Assembly (NCBI GenBank): GCA_022834735.1 | Contig: BQKD01000001.1 | Coordinates: forward strand, 3,015,659 to 3,079,658 | Direction of reading: 5' to 3' | DNA length: 64,000 bases | Source of the DNA: Erysipelotrichaceae bacterium OPF54 | GTDB lineage: Bacteria > Bacillota_I > Bacilli_A > Erysipelotrichales > Erysipelotrichaceae | Shown: positions 40,837-49,724 of the stretch, piece after piece | Position numbering within the stretch: position 1 is the stretch's first letter | How the letters are laid out: each line of letters starts with the position of its first letter | Notes under the pieces: generated by a model | Told to the model about the DNA's origin: nothing | What the model saw: only the letters and a program-made list of their open reading frames with translations | The model's database searches: none | Program-made: the position numbers and the translations under genes

Positions 40837-42144
40837 TTATGCCGGTCTATGCTGGAATGCATGTACTCGCTGCGCTCTCATATTCCGTTTGTAACAGCGG
40901 TCTGGTCTGATTGGGATCAGACCTTTTTTGATCCTTTCTTCCAGCTCCCTGGCTCCGATCTTTCTTTTCAGGAACTTTTTGATGTTTGTCGTTCCTATGC
41001 TGAAATTGGCTTTATATTCGTACTTCCTCTCTTTCTTCTGTTCGATCGGCACCGCATGGATCATCAGCGCGGCCAGATTATGGAGGATCAGTGCACCATA
41101 GATTTCCTGGCGGATGAATTTTCTTTTCTTCGAATGAAAATCAAGCATCCCGATCGTGTATTTCAGCTTTCGGAATCCCACTTCTTCGTTCCACCGCAGA
41201 TGATACAGCTCTTTCAGATCATCGAGAGAGAACTTCTCTGGCGGCAGGTTCGTTATCAGGCACTCGTATTCTCCTTTTTTCACCTCGATCCTGACGACCC
41301 GGAATTCAATTGGATATTCTTCGGCTCCGCCTTTTGGCATATATTCGAAATTGATATTCCATGCAAAATATTTGTACAGCTCAGGATGTTCTTTCACTTC
41401 ATTGGTCTGTTTTCTTGTCAGGATCCGTTTGATCTTCTGATCAAATTCGCTATCCGGCAGCTCAAAAGTAGAAAGAATACCGTTCGATCGGATATCCTTG
41501 CAGCGGATCACAAACTTCTGGCCGTTCTCCATACAGAAAGCGAACAGCTCATAGTTTTCAAATCCCCGGTCGGCACAGATGATCGATCCGGCCGGATACC
41601 GATGATCACGGATCAGCCTTTTCAGAGCGGCACATTCGCCCGTCTTGCGGGACGAGTCGATCGAAACATCCAGGAAGAGATCGTTGAGACAATCATAGAG
41701 GGCGTTGAGATGAAGCTGGGAGAACGGACGTGCCGAGCCGGTCTGGCATAAGGTCTCTTCATCATCGGGGTCAAAAGGGATATTGACATCCGATCCATCC
41801 ATGGCTAATACACGATATCCTTTGAGCAAAGAAGGAGAACGGGAAAAAGACATGAGATGAAGGATGTGCAGAAAAGCTTCGGGATCCAGCTTGCTGCGCT
41901 GCTGGCAGAAAGCAGAAGCGGTGACAGAGAATTTAGGATCATCAAAGAAGTTGGCAAGCTCGGTCGGCAAAGAAGCGGAACCCATCTGGATGATCAACGG
42001 AATGAGGATGTGGGCAGGGAGCTTGCGGTTTCTGGAAAAATCGGCAATGGGGTCTGACGAATAACAGGCGATATCATCGACAACGGATTGAACAGCGGAT
42101 TCGAACTGACGGCGGATAGTGCATAAGGAATTATAAGATTTCAT
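40837..42144 (-). CDS. IS4-family transposase
   Basis: 435 aa DDE transposase. The first Asp is in RVLAMDGSDVNIPFD, the second in IICADRGFENYELF, and the YREK-like end region is ELYHLRWNEEVGFRKLKY with the catalytic Glu. An insertion of beta strands separates the second Asp and the Glu, as in IS231/IS4 proteins. AGGAGGTATTTTTT precedes the ATG. It looks intact, so the element may be active. Confidence 0.93.
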   Translation of the reverse strand: MKSYNSLCTIRRQFESAVQSVVDDIACYSSDPIADFSRNRKLPAHILIPLIIQMGSASLPTELANFFDDPKFSVTASAFCQQRSKLDPEAFLHILHLMSFSRSPSLLKGYRVLAMDGSDVNIPFDPDDEETLCQTGSARPFSQLHLNALYDCLNDLFLDVSIDSSRKTGECAALKRLIRDHRYPAGSIICADRGFENYELFAFCMENGQKFVIRCKDIRSNGILSTFELPDSEFDQKIKRILTRKQTNEVKEHPELYKYFAWNINFEYMPKGGAEEYPIEFRVVRIEVKKGEYECLITNLPPEKFSLDDLKELYHLRWNEEVGFRKLKYTIGMLDFHSKKRKFIRQEIYGALILHNLAALMIHAVPIEQKKERKYEYKANFSIGTTNIKKFLKRKIGARELEERIKKGLIPIRPDRCYKRNMRAQRVHAFQHRPA

Positions 42145-42250
42145 AAAAAATACCTCCTACAATTCCTTCGGATTATGAAATTAAGCGTCGAAAAAGCTTG
42201 TCAAGTGTTTTTTTACGAAATTTCGAAGATCATCTGAACAAAAAAACTCG

Positions 42251-42288
42251 AAAAAAAGAAGACCCTCTATTCTCATAAGAGAGTCTTC
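42251..42288 (-). terminator. Protective terminator at the IS right end
   Basis: Minus-strand GAAGACTCTCT / AGAGGGTCTTC stem (one T-G wobble), then seven T, just inside the right inverted repeat. Confidence 0.8.
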
Positions 42289-42401
42289 CTGAGGCGAAAA
42301 TCGCCTAACTTAATGACATTGCCAAAGAGGTGCTGTTTTTTCTTCTTCCCTTTAAATAAAAAGGTATAATAAAAAATATACGCGAAAGGAAAGAAAAGGA
42401 A

Positions 42402-43427
42402 ATGCACAATAAAAATATAAATATAAAGAAAAGAAAGAAGCCGAGGATCCGGATCGGACGGCTTCTTCTCGTGATCCTCATCCCCGTCTGTCTGATTGCC
42501 GGGATAAGCAGCTTCTATCTATGGAAGATCAACCAGGAGCGGACCGAAGAGATCGAGACGATCATGGCCGCACGAAACGCCTACGAAAAGGAAATCGCGC
42601 AGACGGTTTGTCCGGACAATGCGCCGCAGGATCTGTTCGAGCAGATCAAAGCCAACGCTCTGGCCTGCGGAAAGTCCGATTACGAAAAGCTTGCTTCCTT
42701 CGAAGGCAAAGACATCAGAAACTATCACGATCTTGCGCTGGCAGCCAAGGAAAAAAACGAAACGATGGAATCGTGCTATCGAAAGATCATGAAAAACATG
42801 CCCCTTTACGACAATGAAAATTATTTTAAGTTCATGCTCAAGGAAAACGACACCCGGCAGCGCCTGCAGTTCATGTCCAGATTCGATCAGAAAGAGCAGA
42901 TGACGGATGCGCCGGCCGCTTTAAGCGAAAGCCTGGATGAAGTGCCTGCCCTCATACAGTGGGACGATCGCTGGGGCTATGTTCCCTACGGAGACTGGTA
43001 TATCGCCTTTGCCGGATGCGGCCCGACATCGATTTCCATGATCGCCTCGTATTTAAAGCAGGATGCGTCCATCACGCCGGTAGCTGTGGCCAGCCGCGCC
43101 ATGGAGCTCGATCAGTACGAGAACGGAGCCGGAACAAAATGGTCGTTTTATACGGTCATGGCTGATGAATACGGTCTGAACCACGATGAAATGTACGATC
43201 CGTCTGCAGAAGATATCGTCCGTTCCCTGCAGCAGGGCAACCTGATCATCCTGTCTCTCAGGCCCGGCGACTTTACGGCCACCGGCCATTTTATCGTCCT
43301 GACCGGGCTCGATGAAAACGGCCAGGTCACGATCCACGATCCGAACTCTATGGAAAACTCGAACAAGACATGGGATCCGCAGCGTCTTGCCTCGCAGGCA
43401 GCGGCGATGTGGAGCTTCTGGAAGTAA
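42402..43427 (+). CDS. Membrane-anchored C39-like cysteine peptidase
   Basis: 341 aa. A Lys/Arg-rich N-terminus and one transmembrane helix (LLLVILIPVCLIAGISSFYL) are followed by a helical spacer. A Peptidase_C39_2 domain spans about residues 180-341. Its motifs are IQWDDRWGYVPYG, the catalytic Cys in AFAGCGPTSISMIASYL, the His in FTATGHFIVLTG and the Asp/Asn in VTIHDPNSM. It probably acts outside the membrane on peptides or peptidoglycan stems. AAAGGAAAAGGAA precedes the ATG. Its promoter would be TATAAT-like sequence at about 42366. Confidence 0.85.
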   Translation: MHNKNINIKKRKKPRIRIGRLLLVILIPVCLIAGISSFYLWKINQERTEEIETIMAARNAYEKEIAQTVCPDNAPQDLFEQIKANALACGKSDYEKLASFEGKDIRNYHDLALAAKEKNETMESCYRKIMKNMPLYDNENYFKFMLKENDTRQRLQFMSRFDQKEQMTDAPAALSESLDEVPALIQWDDRWGYVPYGDWYIAFAGCGPTSISMIASYLKQDASITPVAVASRAMELDQYENGAGTKWSFYTVMADEYGLNHDEMYDPSAEDIVRSLQQGNLIILSLRPGDFTATGHFIVLTGLDENGQVTIHDPNSMENSNKTWDPQRLASQAAAMWSFWK

Positions 43428-43433
43428 ACAGGC

Positions 43434-43473
43434 AAAAAGAACAAAGAGAAATCGCGCCTCTTTGTTCTTTTTT
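43434..43473. terminator. Bidirectional terminator between C39 peptidase and tagO
   Basis: 13-bp perfect stem AAAGAACAAAGAG / CTCTTTGTTCTTT. Seven T follow on the plus strand and five on the minus, serving both convergent genes. Confidence 0.9.
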
Positions 43474-44546
43474 TACTTATGATGCTTTTTTGCCTGCATC
43501 CGCTCGATCAGACGGCAACCTCTCCGGTACAGGCCGAGCATCGGATGAAACTTCGCCGAGATCATGGCCGACTTCTCGATGAACAGTTCGAGGAAGAACA
43601 GCAGGATCACGATCGTGAGCAGACCGATATTGCGGTTAATCATGTACACGTATGCGCTCAGTCCGAACAGAGCTGTCATGGCGCACATGATGATCACCGT
43701 ATTGCGATGACCGAACTGATTCATCAGCAGATGATGCAGATGGCTCTTGTCCGCCTGCGAAAACTTCATTCCCTTGAGCGTGCGGCGCAGGATGGCCGAC
43801 AAGGTATCGATGATCGGCAGCATCAGCAGCAGGATCGGCAGCGCAAGCGTCAGGATCGTGCTCGACTTGAAGCCCATCAAAGAAATACCGGAAATCATGA
43901 AGCCAAGAAACAGGGAACCGCAGTCTCCCATAAAAATACTGGCCGGATGGGAATTGTACACAAGAAAGCCGAGCGTGCTGGCCGCCAGGATGAATGCCAG
44001 AGAAATGATATCGGGACGCCGTTCGATCAGCGCCAGACATCCTGTCACTACCAGAATGATCACGCTCATACCGCCTGCCAGGCCGTCCAGACCGTCGATC
44101 AGATTGACCGCGTTCGTTATGCCCGCGATCCATATGACCGTGAACACGAACGATACGATCCCGAAATCGATCTGGATGCCGAACGGCAGCCGGATCACAT
44201 CCACCTGCACCCCGTAATAGATGAGCACAAGAGCCGCGATCACCTCGAAAAACAGCTTGACGACCGGCTTAATGTCGATCAGATCATCCACAAGGCCGGT
44301 AAAAAACATGATCGAGCCGCCAAGCAGGATGCCCGTGATGGCACGGTCCGCCTTCGTATAGACGGCCATCGTGATCATGAACGCAAGATATACCGCCACC
44401 CCGCCGATGCGCGAGATCCTGCCATGATGTACCGTTCTTTTATTTTCCTTCGCATACGTTTCTGCCGGTACCGAATACCACTTCACAAGCGGCGTGAGGG
44501 CACATGAAATAAGGAACGGCAGCACCATAAAACTTAATTCCTTCAC
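43473..44546 (-). CDS. tagO: Undecaprenyl-phosphate GlcNAc-1-phosphate transferase (TagO/WecA)
   Basis: I start at the GTG at 44546, which overlaps the upstream stop (GTGA) and lies 8 nt from AAAGGAG. It has about eleven transmembrane helices. Conserved loops include GRISRIGGVAVYL, FTGLVDDLID, NAVNLIDGLDGLAGG and SIFMGDCGSLFLGF, with the HLHHLL His cluster near residue 270. It starts wall teichoic acid or other glycopolymer synthesis at the membrane. It is cotranscribed with an MreB-like gene and a DUF1146 gene. Confidence 0.93.
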   Translation of the reverse strand: MKELSFMVLPFLISCALTPLVKWYSVPAETYAKENKRTVHHGRISRIGGVAVYLAFMITMAVYTKADRAITGILLGGSIMFFTGLVDDLIDIKPVVKLFFEVIAALVLIYYGVQVDVIRLPFGIQIDFGIVSFVFTVIWIAGITNAVNLIDGLDGLAGGMSVIILVVTGCLALIERRPDIISLAFILAASTLGFLVYNSHPASIFMGDCGSLFLGFMISGISLMGFKSSTILTLALPILLLMLPIIDTLSAILRRTLKGMKFSQADKSHLHHLLMNQFGHRNTVIIMCAMTALFGLSAYVYMINRNIGLLTIVILLFFLELFIEKSAMISAKFHPMLGLYRRGCRLIERMQAKKHHK

Positions 44547-45475
44547 CTGAGTTGCTCCTTTAATGCTTTGAGCATACCATATTCCGGCTCCTTTGAACAA
44601 ATGACCGGACACCCCAGCGCCCGGGACACCGTATGGCTGAGCCCGTACAGATCAGCCAGACCTCCCGAAAGCTGCACGCCCTGCGACGCAATCTTCTGCT
44701 GGGCGCTGAGCGAAACCGTCTCGAACAGCGACTTGGCCCACAGCGCGATCTGATCCTCCACCTGGGCAAAGCAGGGCCAGAGCTCCGAGCTCTTCACATC
44801 CAGCTTTACGAAATTCTGATACCGGTCAAAACCGGTCGCGCTCAGCAGAGCCGTCTTGTGCTCTGTCATCAAAGAAGACGCCGTGATCATCAGCGCATTG
44901 GCATCTTCCATCGTGATCAGGCAGTTCAGCCTGGATGCCACCAGCATCTGGATCGCCTCGCACACCTGCTGTCCGGCAAACGGGATCGACCGGCACATCG
45001 TGCACGTCCCGTTCACGAACAATCCGAATTCACAGGAAGAATACCCCGCATGGATACAGAACATCGTTTCGCGGCCATGTCCGTACAGATCAGCCATTGT
45101 CGCGAACTTCACCTTTTTCGCCCCCGCACGAAGCAGCACATCCGTCCATTTTTCCTTTTGTTCCGTGCCAAGACCGGCCGGCACATACACCAGCACGCTT
45201 GGCTTGAGCAGATGCTCATTGGCCCCGATCTGCGCGAACCCTTCCTTCACGAGCGGATACAGATCATGAATAAGCAGACCGTCCGCTACCGGATAATTGA
45301 GCCGGTATTCGCGCTGATCTTTGTATACGTATCCCAGCGCTTCCTTGCCCACTGCTTCCACCGCTCCGTTGTGCGTACCGTAGCACGCCGGGAAACGCAC
45401 CATCCGGTCTGCTTTCACATCATACAGGCGGAAAGCATACGCCCCCGCATCCACAATATACCAGCGTTCAAACAT
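44543..45475 (-). CDS. MreB/Mbl-like actin-fold protein
   Basis: 310 aa. The C-terminal part (VQLSGGLADLYGLSHTVSRALGCPV, discussed by motif: SGGLADLYGL, then EYGMLKALKEQL) matches MreB's adenosine-binding region. The N-terminal phosphate-1 loop reads YIVDAGAYAFRLYD instead of the usual DLGTANTL. CIHAGYSSCEFGLFV stands for phosphate-2. The nucleotide site is therefore divergent. It likely organises cell wall synthesis with TagO. It overlaps the tagO start. Confidence 0.75.
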   Translation of the reverse strand: MFERWYIVDAGAYAFRLYDVKADRMVRFPACYGTHNGAVEAVGKEALGYVYKDQREYRLNYPVADGLLIHDLYPLVKEGFAQIGANEHLLKPSVLVYVPAGLGTEQKEKWTDVLLRAGAKKVKFATMADLYGHGRETMFCIHAGYSSCEFGLFVNGTCTMCRSIPFAGQQVCEAIQMLVASRLNCLITMEDANALMITASSLMTEHKTALLSATGFDRYQNFVKLDVKSSELWPCFAQVEDQIALWAKSLFETVSLSAQQKIASQGVQLSGGLADLYGLSHTVSRALGCPVICSKEPEYGMLKALKEQLR

Positions 45476-45476
45476 G

Positions 45477-45686
45477 TCAGCCTCCGAATCCGTTGTAGAT
45501 CGTCAGCTCCAGGATAGCCTGCGTACATAAATAAGCCAGCGCAAGCGACAGCAGAAAAAGCATCACGATCGCTTTTCTGGGCTGGTATACTTTCATCAGC
45601 TTTTCAAAGCGCACGGCCGAGAGCGCGTAAAAGCTCGCTCCGAAGCACACCAGAAAAACGCAAAATTTCAATACCGCATATGTCAT
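45477..45686 (-). CDS. DUF1146 family membrane protein
   Basis: The start is the ATG at 45686 (MTYAVLKFCVFLVCFGASFY), preceded by AGGGGGATAAGGAT. It is a 69-aa protein with two transmembrane helices and the central FEKLMKVYQPRKAIVMLFLL segment typical of DUF1146/YwzB. The function is unknown. It is conserved near cell-wall or ATP-synthase genes in Bacillota. It overlaps the ispE 3' end on the same strand and precedes the MreB-like gene by 1 nt. Confidence 0.85.
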   Translation of the reverse strand: MTYAVLKFCVFLVCFGASFYALSAVRFEKLMKVYQPRKAIVMLFLLSLALAYLCTQAILELTIYNGFGG

Positions 45687-45690
45687 ATCC

Positions 45691-46527
45691 TTATCCCCCT
45701 GATCCCGCCTGAACGATCTGCACGAACGCAAATTCATCGCGCAGCCCTTCAGCCGCTTTCTTTAAAACGTCCAGCTTGTCAAAGCCCATCAAAGCCGAGC
45801 CCGATCCGGTCATCATGACCCGGGAAATACCGGCTTGCCTCATTTTTTCGATCGCCTCTTCGATTTCAGGAACAAGCTGCTTTGCCGGCCCTTCGAGCGC
45901 GTTGACCATCGCTGCCTTCAGCGCCTCCATATCCTGATCGCAGATCGCCTGTTCCACCCGGTCCACATCCAGCTGCAGCCGGCACCCTTCATCCCATTTT
46001 TTGAATGCCTGCGGGGTCGATACACCCTGCTTTGGCTTGACGAGCAGGACCGGAAAGGCCCAGTCCGTGCCGAGCGGCCGGATCTTTTCGCCGATCCCCT
46101 GTACCCGGGCCGTCTCATTGACCAGACAAAACGGCACATCGGCGCCGACAAGGACGCCAAGCCCGATCTTGCGCTCCATGGAAAGCTCCAGCCCTTCCAA
46201 CTGATCGATCGCATCGATGACAGCAGCCGCATCCGCGCTGCCACCGGCAAGGCCGGCCTGTTCCGGGACCCGCTTTTCGATCCGGACCGAATAATTCGAA
46301 ATATGCGGGAAGGCGTCATGCATGACTTCCAGCGCTTTTGTGACCGTATTGTTTTCGGGAACATCCATGCCCGCAAATTCCACGTGATCGGTGCGGGAGG
46401 GCACGATTTCCACGATATCCCCTAAAGAAACGGGTGCCATGATCATATCGAGATCGTGGTACCCTTTTTCATTGATACCGGTCACATTCAGGGCCAGATT
46501 AACTTTTGCGTTCGCGAATTTTTTCAT
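45691..46527 (-). CDS. ispE: 4-diphosphocytidyl-2-C-methyl-D-erythritol kinase
   Basis: 278 aa GHMP kinase. The N-terminus FANAKVNLALNVTG contains the catalytic Lys. The ATP motif is PEQAGLAGGSADAAAVI and the third GHMP motif is SRVMMTGSGSALMGF. It is the fourth step of the MEP isoprenoid pathway. Its start overlaps rsmA by 29 nt, an ordering common in Bacillota. Confidence 0.95.
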   Translation of the reverse strand: MKKFANAKVNLALNVTGINEKGYHDLDMIMAPVSLGDIVEIVPSRTDHVEFAGMDVPENNTVTKALEVMHDAFPHISNYSVRIEKRVPEQAGLAGGSADAAAVIDAIDQLEGLELSMERKIGLGVLVGADVPFCLVNETARVQGIGEKIRPLGTDWAFPVLLVKPKQGVSTPQAFKKWDEGCRLQLDVDRVEQAICDQDMEALKAAMVNALEGPAKQLVPEIEEAIEKMRQAGISRVMMTGSGSALMGFDKLDVLKKAAEGLRDEFAFVQIVQAGSGG

Positions 46528-47368
46528 AGTTCACCTCATACAGCCGGATAAAATCCTCCACCCGCAGCTGCTGGGCACGATCCGATGCGCCGATCCCGGC
46601 CCGGTCGAGCATTTCTGCAGCCAGCTCCTTATCTGCAAGCCACGCCTGCAGATTGTTGTAGATGGTCTTTCGCCTCTGCACGAAACAGGCACGCACCATA
46701 TCGAAGAAGAGCGGTTCGTCCTGCACATGATATTTGTCATTGAACGTGAACTGGATGACCATCGAATCCACATTCGGCTTCGGCATGAACACATGCCTGG
46801 AAACGTCCATGATCTTTTTCACATCGCAGCGGTACTGGGTAACGACGCTGAGATTGTTGTAGGATTTCGAACTGTTCTTTGCCAGAAAGCGTTCTCCGAC
46901 TTCCTTCTGCAGCATGACCGTGATCGTATCCGGATGTTCCTGCGCTTCGAAAAGCTTGAAAAGGATCGGCGTCGTAATATAGTAAGGCAGATTGGATACG
47001 AAATCGACCCGCTGCCCGCTTTTTCTTCTTTCGCGGATCACCTTGTCGATATCGGCTTCCAGAAAATCCTGCAGGATGATCTCCAGATGCTCGTCGCCGA
47101 TCTCCTTGTACAATATTTCGGGCAGCCGTTCATCGATCTCGAAGGCGATCACATGATCAGCCTTTTCGCACAAGTACTGAGTAAGCGCGCCGATGCCCGG
47201 TCCGACCTCGATCACAAGATCGTCTTTCGATCGAATGGCTGCATTCGCGATTTTTTCCACCACCTTCGGCTCGATGATAAAGTTCTGGCCAAAGGACTTT
47301 TTCGTGTGCACGCCATGCTCCTCCTGGATCCGGCGCGTGTTTTTTATCGTTGCGATCGGCTCTTTCAT
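46499..47368 (-). CDS. rsmA: 16S rRNA dimethyladenosine transferase
   Basis: 289 aa. KKSFGQNFIIEPKVV opens the fold. SAM motif I is VIEVGPGIGALTQYL, the DFLEADID acidic strand follows, and the target-adenine motif is VSNLPYYITTPILF. It makes m6,2A at the decoding end of 16S rRNA and responds to kasugamycin. It overlaps rnmV by 4 nt. Confidence 0.96.
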   Translation of the reverse strand: MKEPIATIKNTRRIQEEHGVHTKKSFGQNFIIEPKVVEKIANAAIRSKDDLVIEVGPGIGALTQYLCEKADHVIAFEIDERLPEILYKEIGDEHLEIILQDFLEADIDKVIRERRKSGQRVDFVSNLPYYITTPILFKLFEAQEHPDTITVMLQKEVGERFLAKNSSKSYNNLSVVTQYRCDVKKIMDVSRHVFMPKPNVDSMVIQFTFNDKYHVQDEPLFFDMVRACFVQRRKTIYNNLQAWLADKELAAEMLDRAGIGASDRAQQLRVEDFIRLYEVNYEKIRERKS

Positions 47369-47898
47369 TTCACTTCCTCCAGTATCTTCAACAGATCTTC
47401 TTTCGTGATGTTCATTTCATTCAGGCGTTTGAAGCACGTCTTGGCATTGCACGGGCCAATATGAAACGCTTCGCAGACGCCAAAGCGCAACGCTTTGCTG
47501 CCGGCCAGGCCGAAATCGATAAAATCCTGGCGGGAAAGCGATTCGTTGAAAGGCACGAAGCTCACGCAGTGCGACAGCGCCTCCTTCAGATCGGCGCGGG
47601 ATGCATGCTCTACACCCACTTTTTTTCGTGTTCGCGCCTTTGTTTTTTCTATAAACGCATGTTTTGCATCCGGGACGCGCTCCTTGATCTGGCGCCGGAT
47701 ATGCTCGCCAGGCGTATCCGGATCCGTGAAGACAATGACCCCTCTTTTTTCCTGTGCCTGTACGATCCTCTCGAGCGTCGCTTCGGAAAGCTGGTCGCCC
47801 CCTGTCTCGATCGTATCGCAGTCGAAATACATTTTCAGCGTGCTCGTGTCGTGTTTTCCTTCGACCACGATCATTTCTTTTATTTTCTGCTTGTTCAT
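47365..47898 (-). CDS. rnmV: Ribonuclease M5
   Basis: 177 aa Toprim enzyme. The Glu is in EMIVVEGKHDTSTL and the DxD in VIVFTDPDTPGEHI. The C-terminal basic domain holds the 5S rRNA precursor. It matures 5S rRNA in Bacillota. It overlaps both rsmA and the YitT-family gene by 4 nt, so the genes form one operon. Confidence 0.94.
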   Translation of the reverse strand: MNKQKIKEMIVVEGKHDTSTLKMYFDCDTIETGGDQLSEATLERIVQAQEKRGVIVFTDPDTPGEHIRRQIKERVPDAKHAFIEKTKARTRKKVGVEHASRADLKEALSHCVSFVPFNESLSRQDFIDFGLAGSKALRFGVCEAFHIGPCNAKTCFKRLNEMNITKEDLLKILEEVK

Positions 47899-48767
47899 TC
47901 TATTACTCCCCGGCTGAAGCCTTCCCCGTGCACCGAATGCACATTGTTCACGATGATAAACGCGTTCGGATCCACATCATTGATGATCTGCTCCAGCTCA
48001 GGATACTGCTGCTGCGTGATGACACACATCACGACCGATGCCGGGCTGTTGCGGTAGCCGCCCCGCGCATCAAGCAGGGTGACGCCGCGGTCGAGCTGCT
48101 CCATCAGGCTCATGCGGATCGCTTCCCAATGATCGCTGACGATCATGACATTCATTGCTGCCTGCGCGCCAAGCATGATGATACGGTTGATCATCACGCC
48201 CGAAACGATGACCGAAAGCACGCCGATCAGCGCATCCTCCAGACCGTACGTATACAGACCGAGCGCCACCGTCAGGATATCGATGATCATGACACTCGTG
48301 CCTTCGTCGAGCCGGGTGAATTTATGCAGGATCAGTGCCGGGATATCCATGCCGCCCGTGCTCGCGTTGACCCGGAACACAAGACCAAGACCAAGGCCCA
48401 TGCCAAAGCCGGCAAATCCGGAAGCGATGAGCGGATCGAGAAGAAAGGTCGTTTCCGGAAACAAAGTGACGGTCCATGAAAAAAAGGTGACGAACATCGG
48501 ATAGATGATCGAAGACAGCACGGTCTTGAAAGCGAACCGTTTTCCTAAAACGACGGCGCCGACAACGAAGAGTCCGATCGTCAGCGTATCGATGATCCAG
48601 ATCGGATTGATGCCGGGCAGGATCGGCTGCAGCGCGACAGCCACGCCCGCCACACCGCCGGACAATATATTATTGGGCAGGATCAGATAGGCGACCGAAG
48701 CGGCCAGGATCGCATTTCCCAGAAGTATATAAATGATTTGTTTGATGAAACTAGATTTTTTCTGCAT
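47895..48767 (-). CDS. YitT-family (DUF2179) membrane protein
   Basis: The start is the ATG at 48767 (MQKKSSFIKQIIYILLGN), after AAAGGAAGTCGTTAT. Five transmembrane helices (for example NNILSGGVAGVAVAL, RVNASTGGMDIPALIL) precede a cytosolic DUF2179 domain (GVTLLDARGGYRNSPASVVM). The family's function is uncertain. It is first in the transcript with rnmV, rsmA and ispE. Confidence 0.9.
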   Translation of the reverse strand: MQKKSSFIKQIIYILLGNAILAASVAYLILPNNILSGGVAGVAVALQPILPGINPIWIIDTLTIGLFVVGAVVLGKRFAFKTVLSSIIYPMFVTFFSWTVTLFPETTFLLDPLIASGFAGFGMGLGLGLVFRVNASTGGMDIPALILHKFTRLDEGTSVMIIDILTVALGLYTYGLEDALIGVLSVIVSGVMINRIIMLGAQAAMNVMIVSDHWEAIRMSLMEQLDRGVTLLDARGGYRNSPASVVMCVITQQQYPELEQIINDVDPNAFIIVNNVHSVHGEGFSRGVIE

Positions 48768-48867
48768 ATAACGACTTCCTTTATCATTCAAAGTATATCA
48801 CTCTTCATCACAAAATTGCATTTGTCCTTCTCTTCCATTATGCTAAAGAAAAAAGGAGGATTTTATT

Positions 48868-49578
48868 ATGACCACACCCCACAACAAGGCAGCAGAAAAT
48901 GCGATCGCCCCTATCGTGCTGATGCCGGGCGATCCGCTGCGCGCCCAGTATATCGCCGCGAACTATCTGGAAGATGCCGTGCTGTTCAATGACGTGCGCG
49001 GCATGCTCGGCTATACGGGCACTTACAAAGGAAAATCCGTCTCTGTCATGGGAAGCGGGATGGGCATTCCCAGCATCGGCATTTATTCATGGGAACTGTA
49101 TACCCGATACAATGTGGAGGCTATCATCCGGATCGGCTCGTGCGGCGCGTATTCAAACGATCTGCACGTCTTCGATCTGGTCCTGGCCGACTCGGCATAC
49201 AGCGAATCGACGTATGCGCTGACCATGTCCGGTGATGAGAACATGATCCAGTTTCCGGATCCACAGCTTCTTGCCGACATCCGGGCACAGTCGAAAAAGC
49301 TCGGCCTTGATCTGACGGAAGCCCGCTTCCATTCGAGCGACGTTTTCTACAACCAGATCGAACAGCCTGTCGAGGATGCGAAAGCGCTGGGCTGCAAAGT
49401 GGTCGAGATGGAAAGCTTCGGCCTGTTCCACAACGCGCGTGTCTGCAATAAAAAAGCGGCTGCCCTGTGCACCGTGTCCGATTCGTTTGTCTATGAGGAA
49501 GAAGCGACACCTGAGCAGCGCGAACGCAGCTTTGATTCCATGATCCGGCTTGCGCTTGAAACGACTGTATCCCTGTAA
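48868..49578 (+). CDS. deoD: Purine nucleoside phosphorylase (DeoD type)
   Basis: 236 aa. It has IVLMPGDPLRAQYIA at the phosphate site, GSGMGIPSIGIYSWEL, IRIGSCGA, VVEMESFGLF at the ribose site and TVSDSF with the Asp that protonates the base. The hexameric DeoD family cleaves purine nucleosides with phosphate. AAAGGAGGATTTTATT precedes the ATG. It is monocistronic with a terminator at 49582-49605. Confidence 0.95.
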   Translation: MTTPHNKAAENAIAPIVLMPGDPLRAQYIAANYLEDAVLFNDVRGMLGYTGTYKGKSVSVMGSGMGIPSIGIYSWELYTRYNVEAIIRIGSCGAYSNDLHVFDLVLADSAYSESTYALTMSGDENMIQFPDPQLLADIRAQSKKLGLDLTEARFHSSDVFYNQIEQPVEDAKALGCKVVEMESFGLFHNARVCNKKAAALCTVSDSFVYEEEATPEQRERSFDSMIRLALETTVSL

Positions 49579-49581
49579 ATC

Positions 49582-49605
49582 AAAAGAGCTGGCAACAGCT
49601 TTTTT
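49582..49605 (+). terminator. Terminator after deoD
   Basis: AGCTG-GCAA-CAGCT stem followed by TTTTTT on the plus strand. Confidence 0.75.
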
Positions 49606-49657
49606 CATTTTTCGTAACAACTTTCCGCTTATCGCCCTGGAAAAAGCACAGATAAAT

Positions 49658-49685
49658 TTGATATTATTCATTGTTCTGCTACAAT
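49658..49685 (+). promoter_or_regulatory. Promoter of addBA
   Basis: TTGATA (49658-49663), a 16-nt spacer that ends in TGC, and TACAAT (49680-49685). The extended -10 matches other promoters in the window. Confidence 0.75.
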
Positions 49686-49724
49686 AAAACTATAAAACCG
49701 CATTCATTGGAAAGGAAAGATATC

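Larger units (their letters stand above)
40648..42322. mobile_element. IS4-family insertion sequence
   Basis: 1,675 bp with perfect terminal inverted repeats GCAATGTCATTAAGTTAG (40648-40665) and its complement at 42305-42322. The target duplication is CAAAGAG (40641-40647 and 42323-42329), possibly 8 bp. It carries one transposase gene. Inward-facing terminators at both ends (40706-40742 on plus, 42251-42288 on minus) would block transcription entering from outside. Confidence 0.9.
40635..42345 (+). terminator. Rho-independent terminator split by IS insertion
   Basis: If the IS and one target copy are removed, the site reads CAGCACC-AAAGA-GGTGCTG-TTTTTTC, a textbook terminator for the SdpI-like operon. 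The IS sits in its loop. The left arm is at about 40635-40641, and the right arm with the T-run is at about 42329-42341. Confidence 0.8.
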
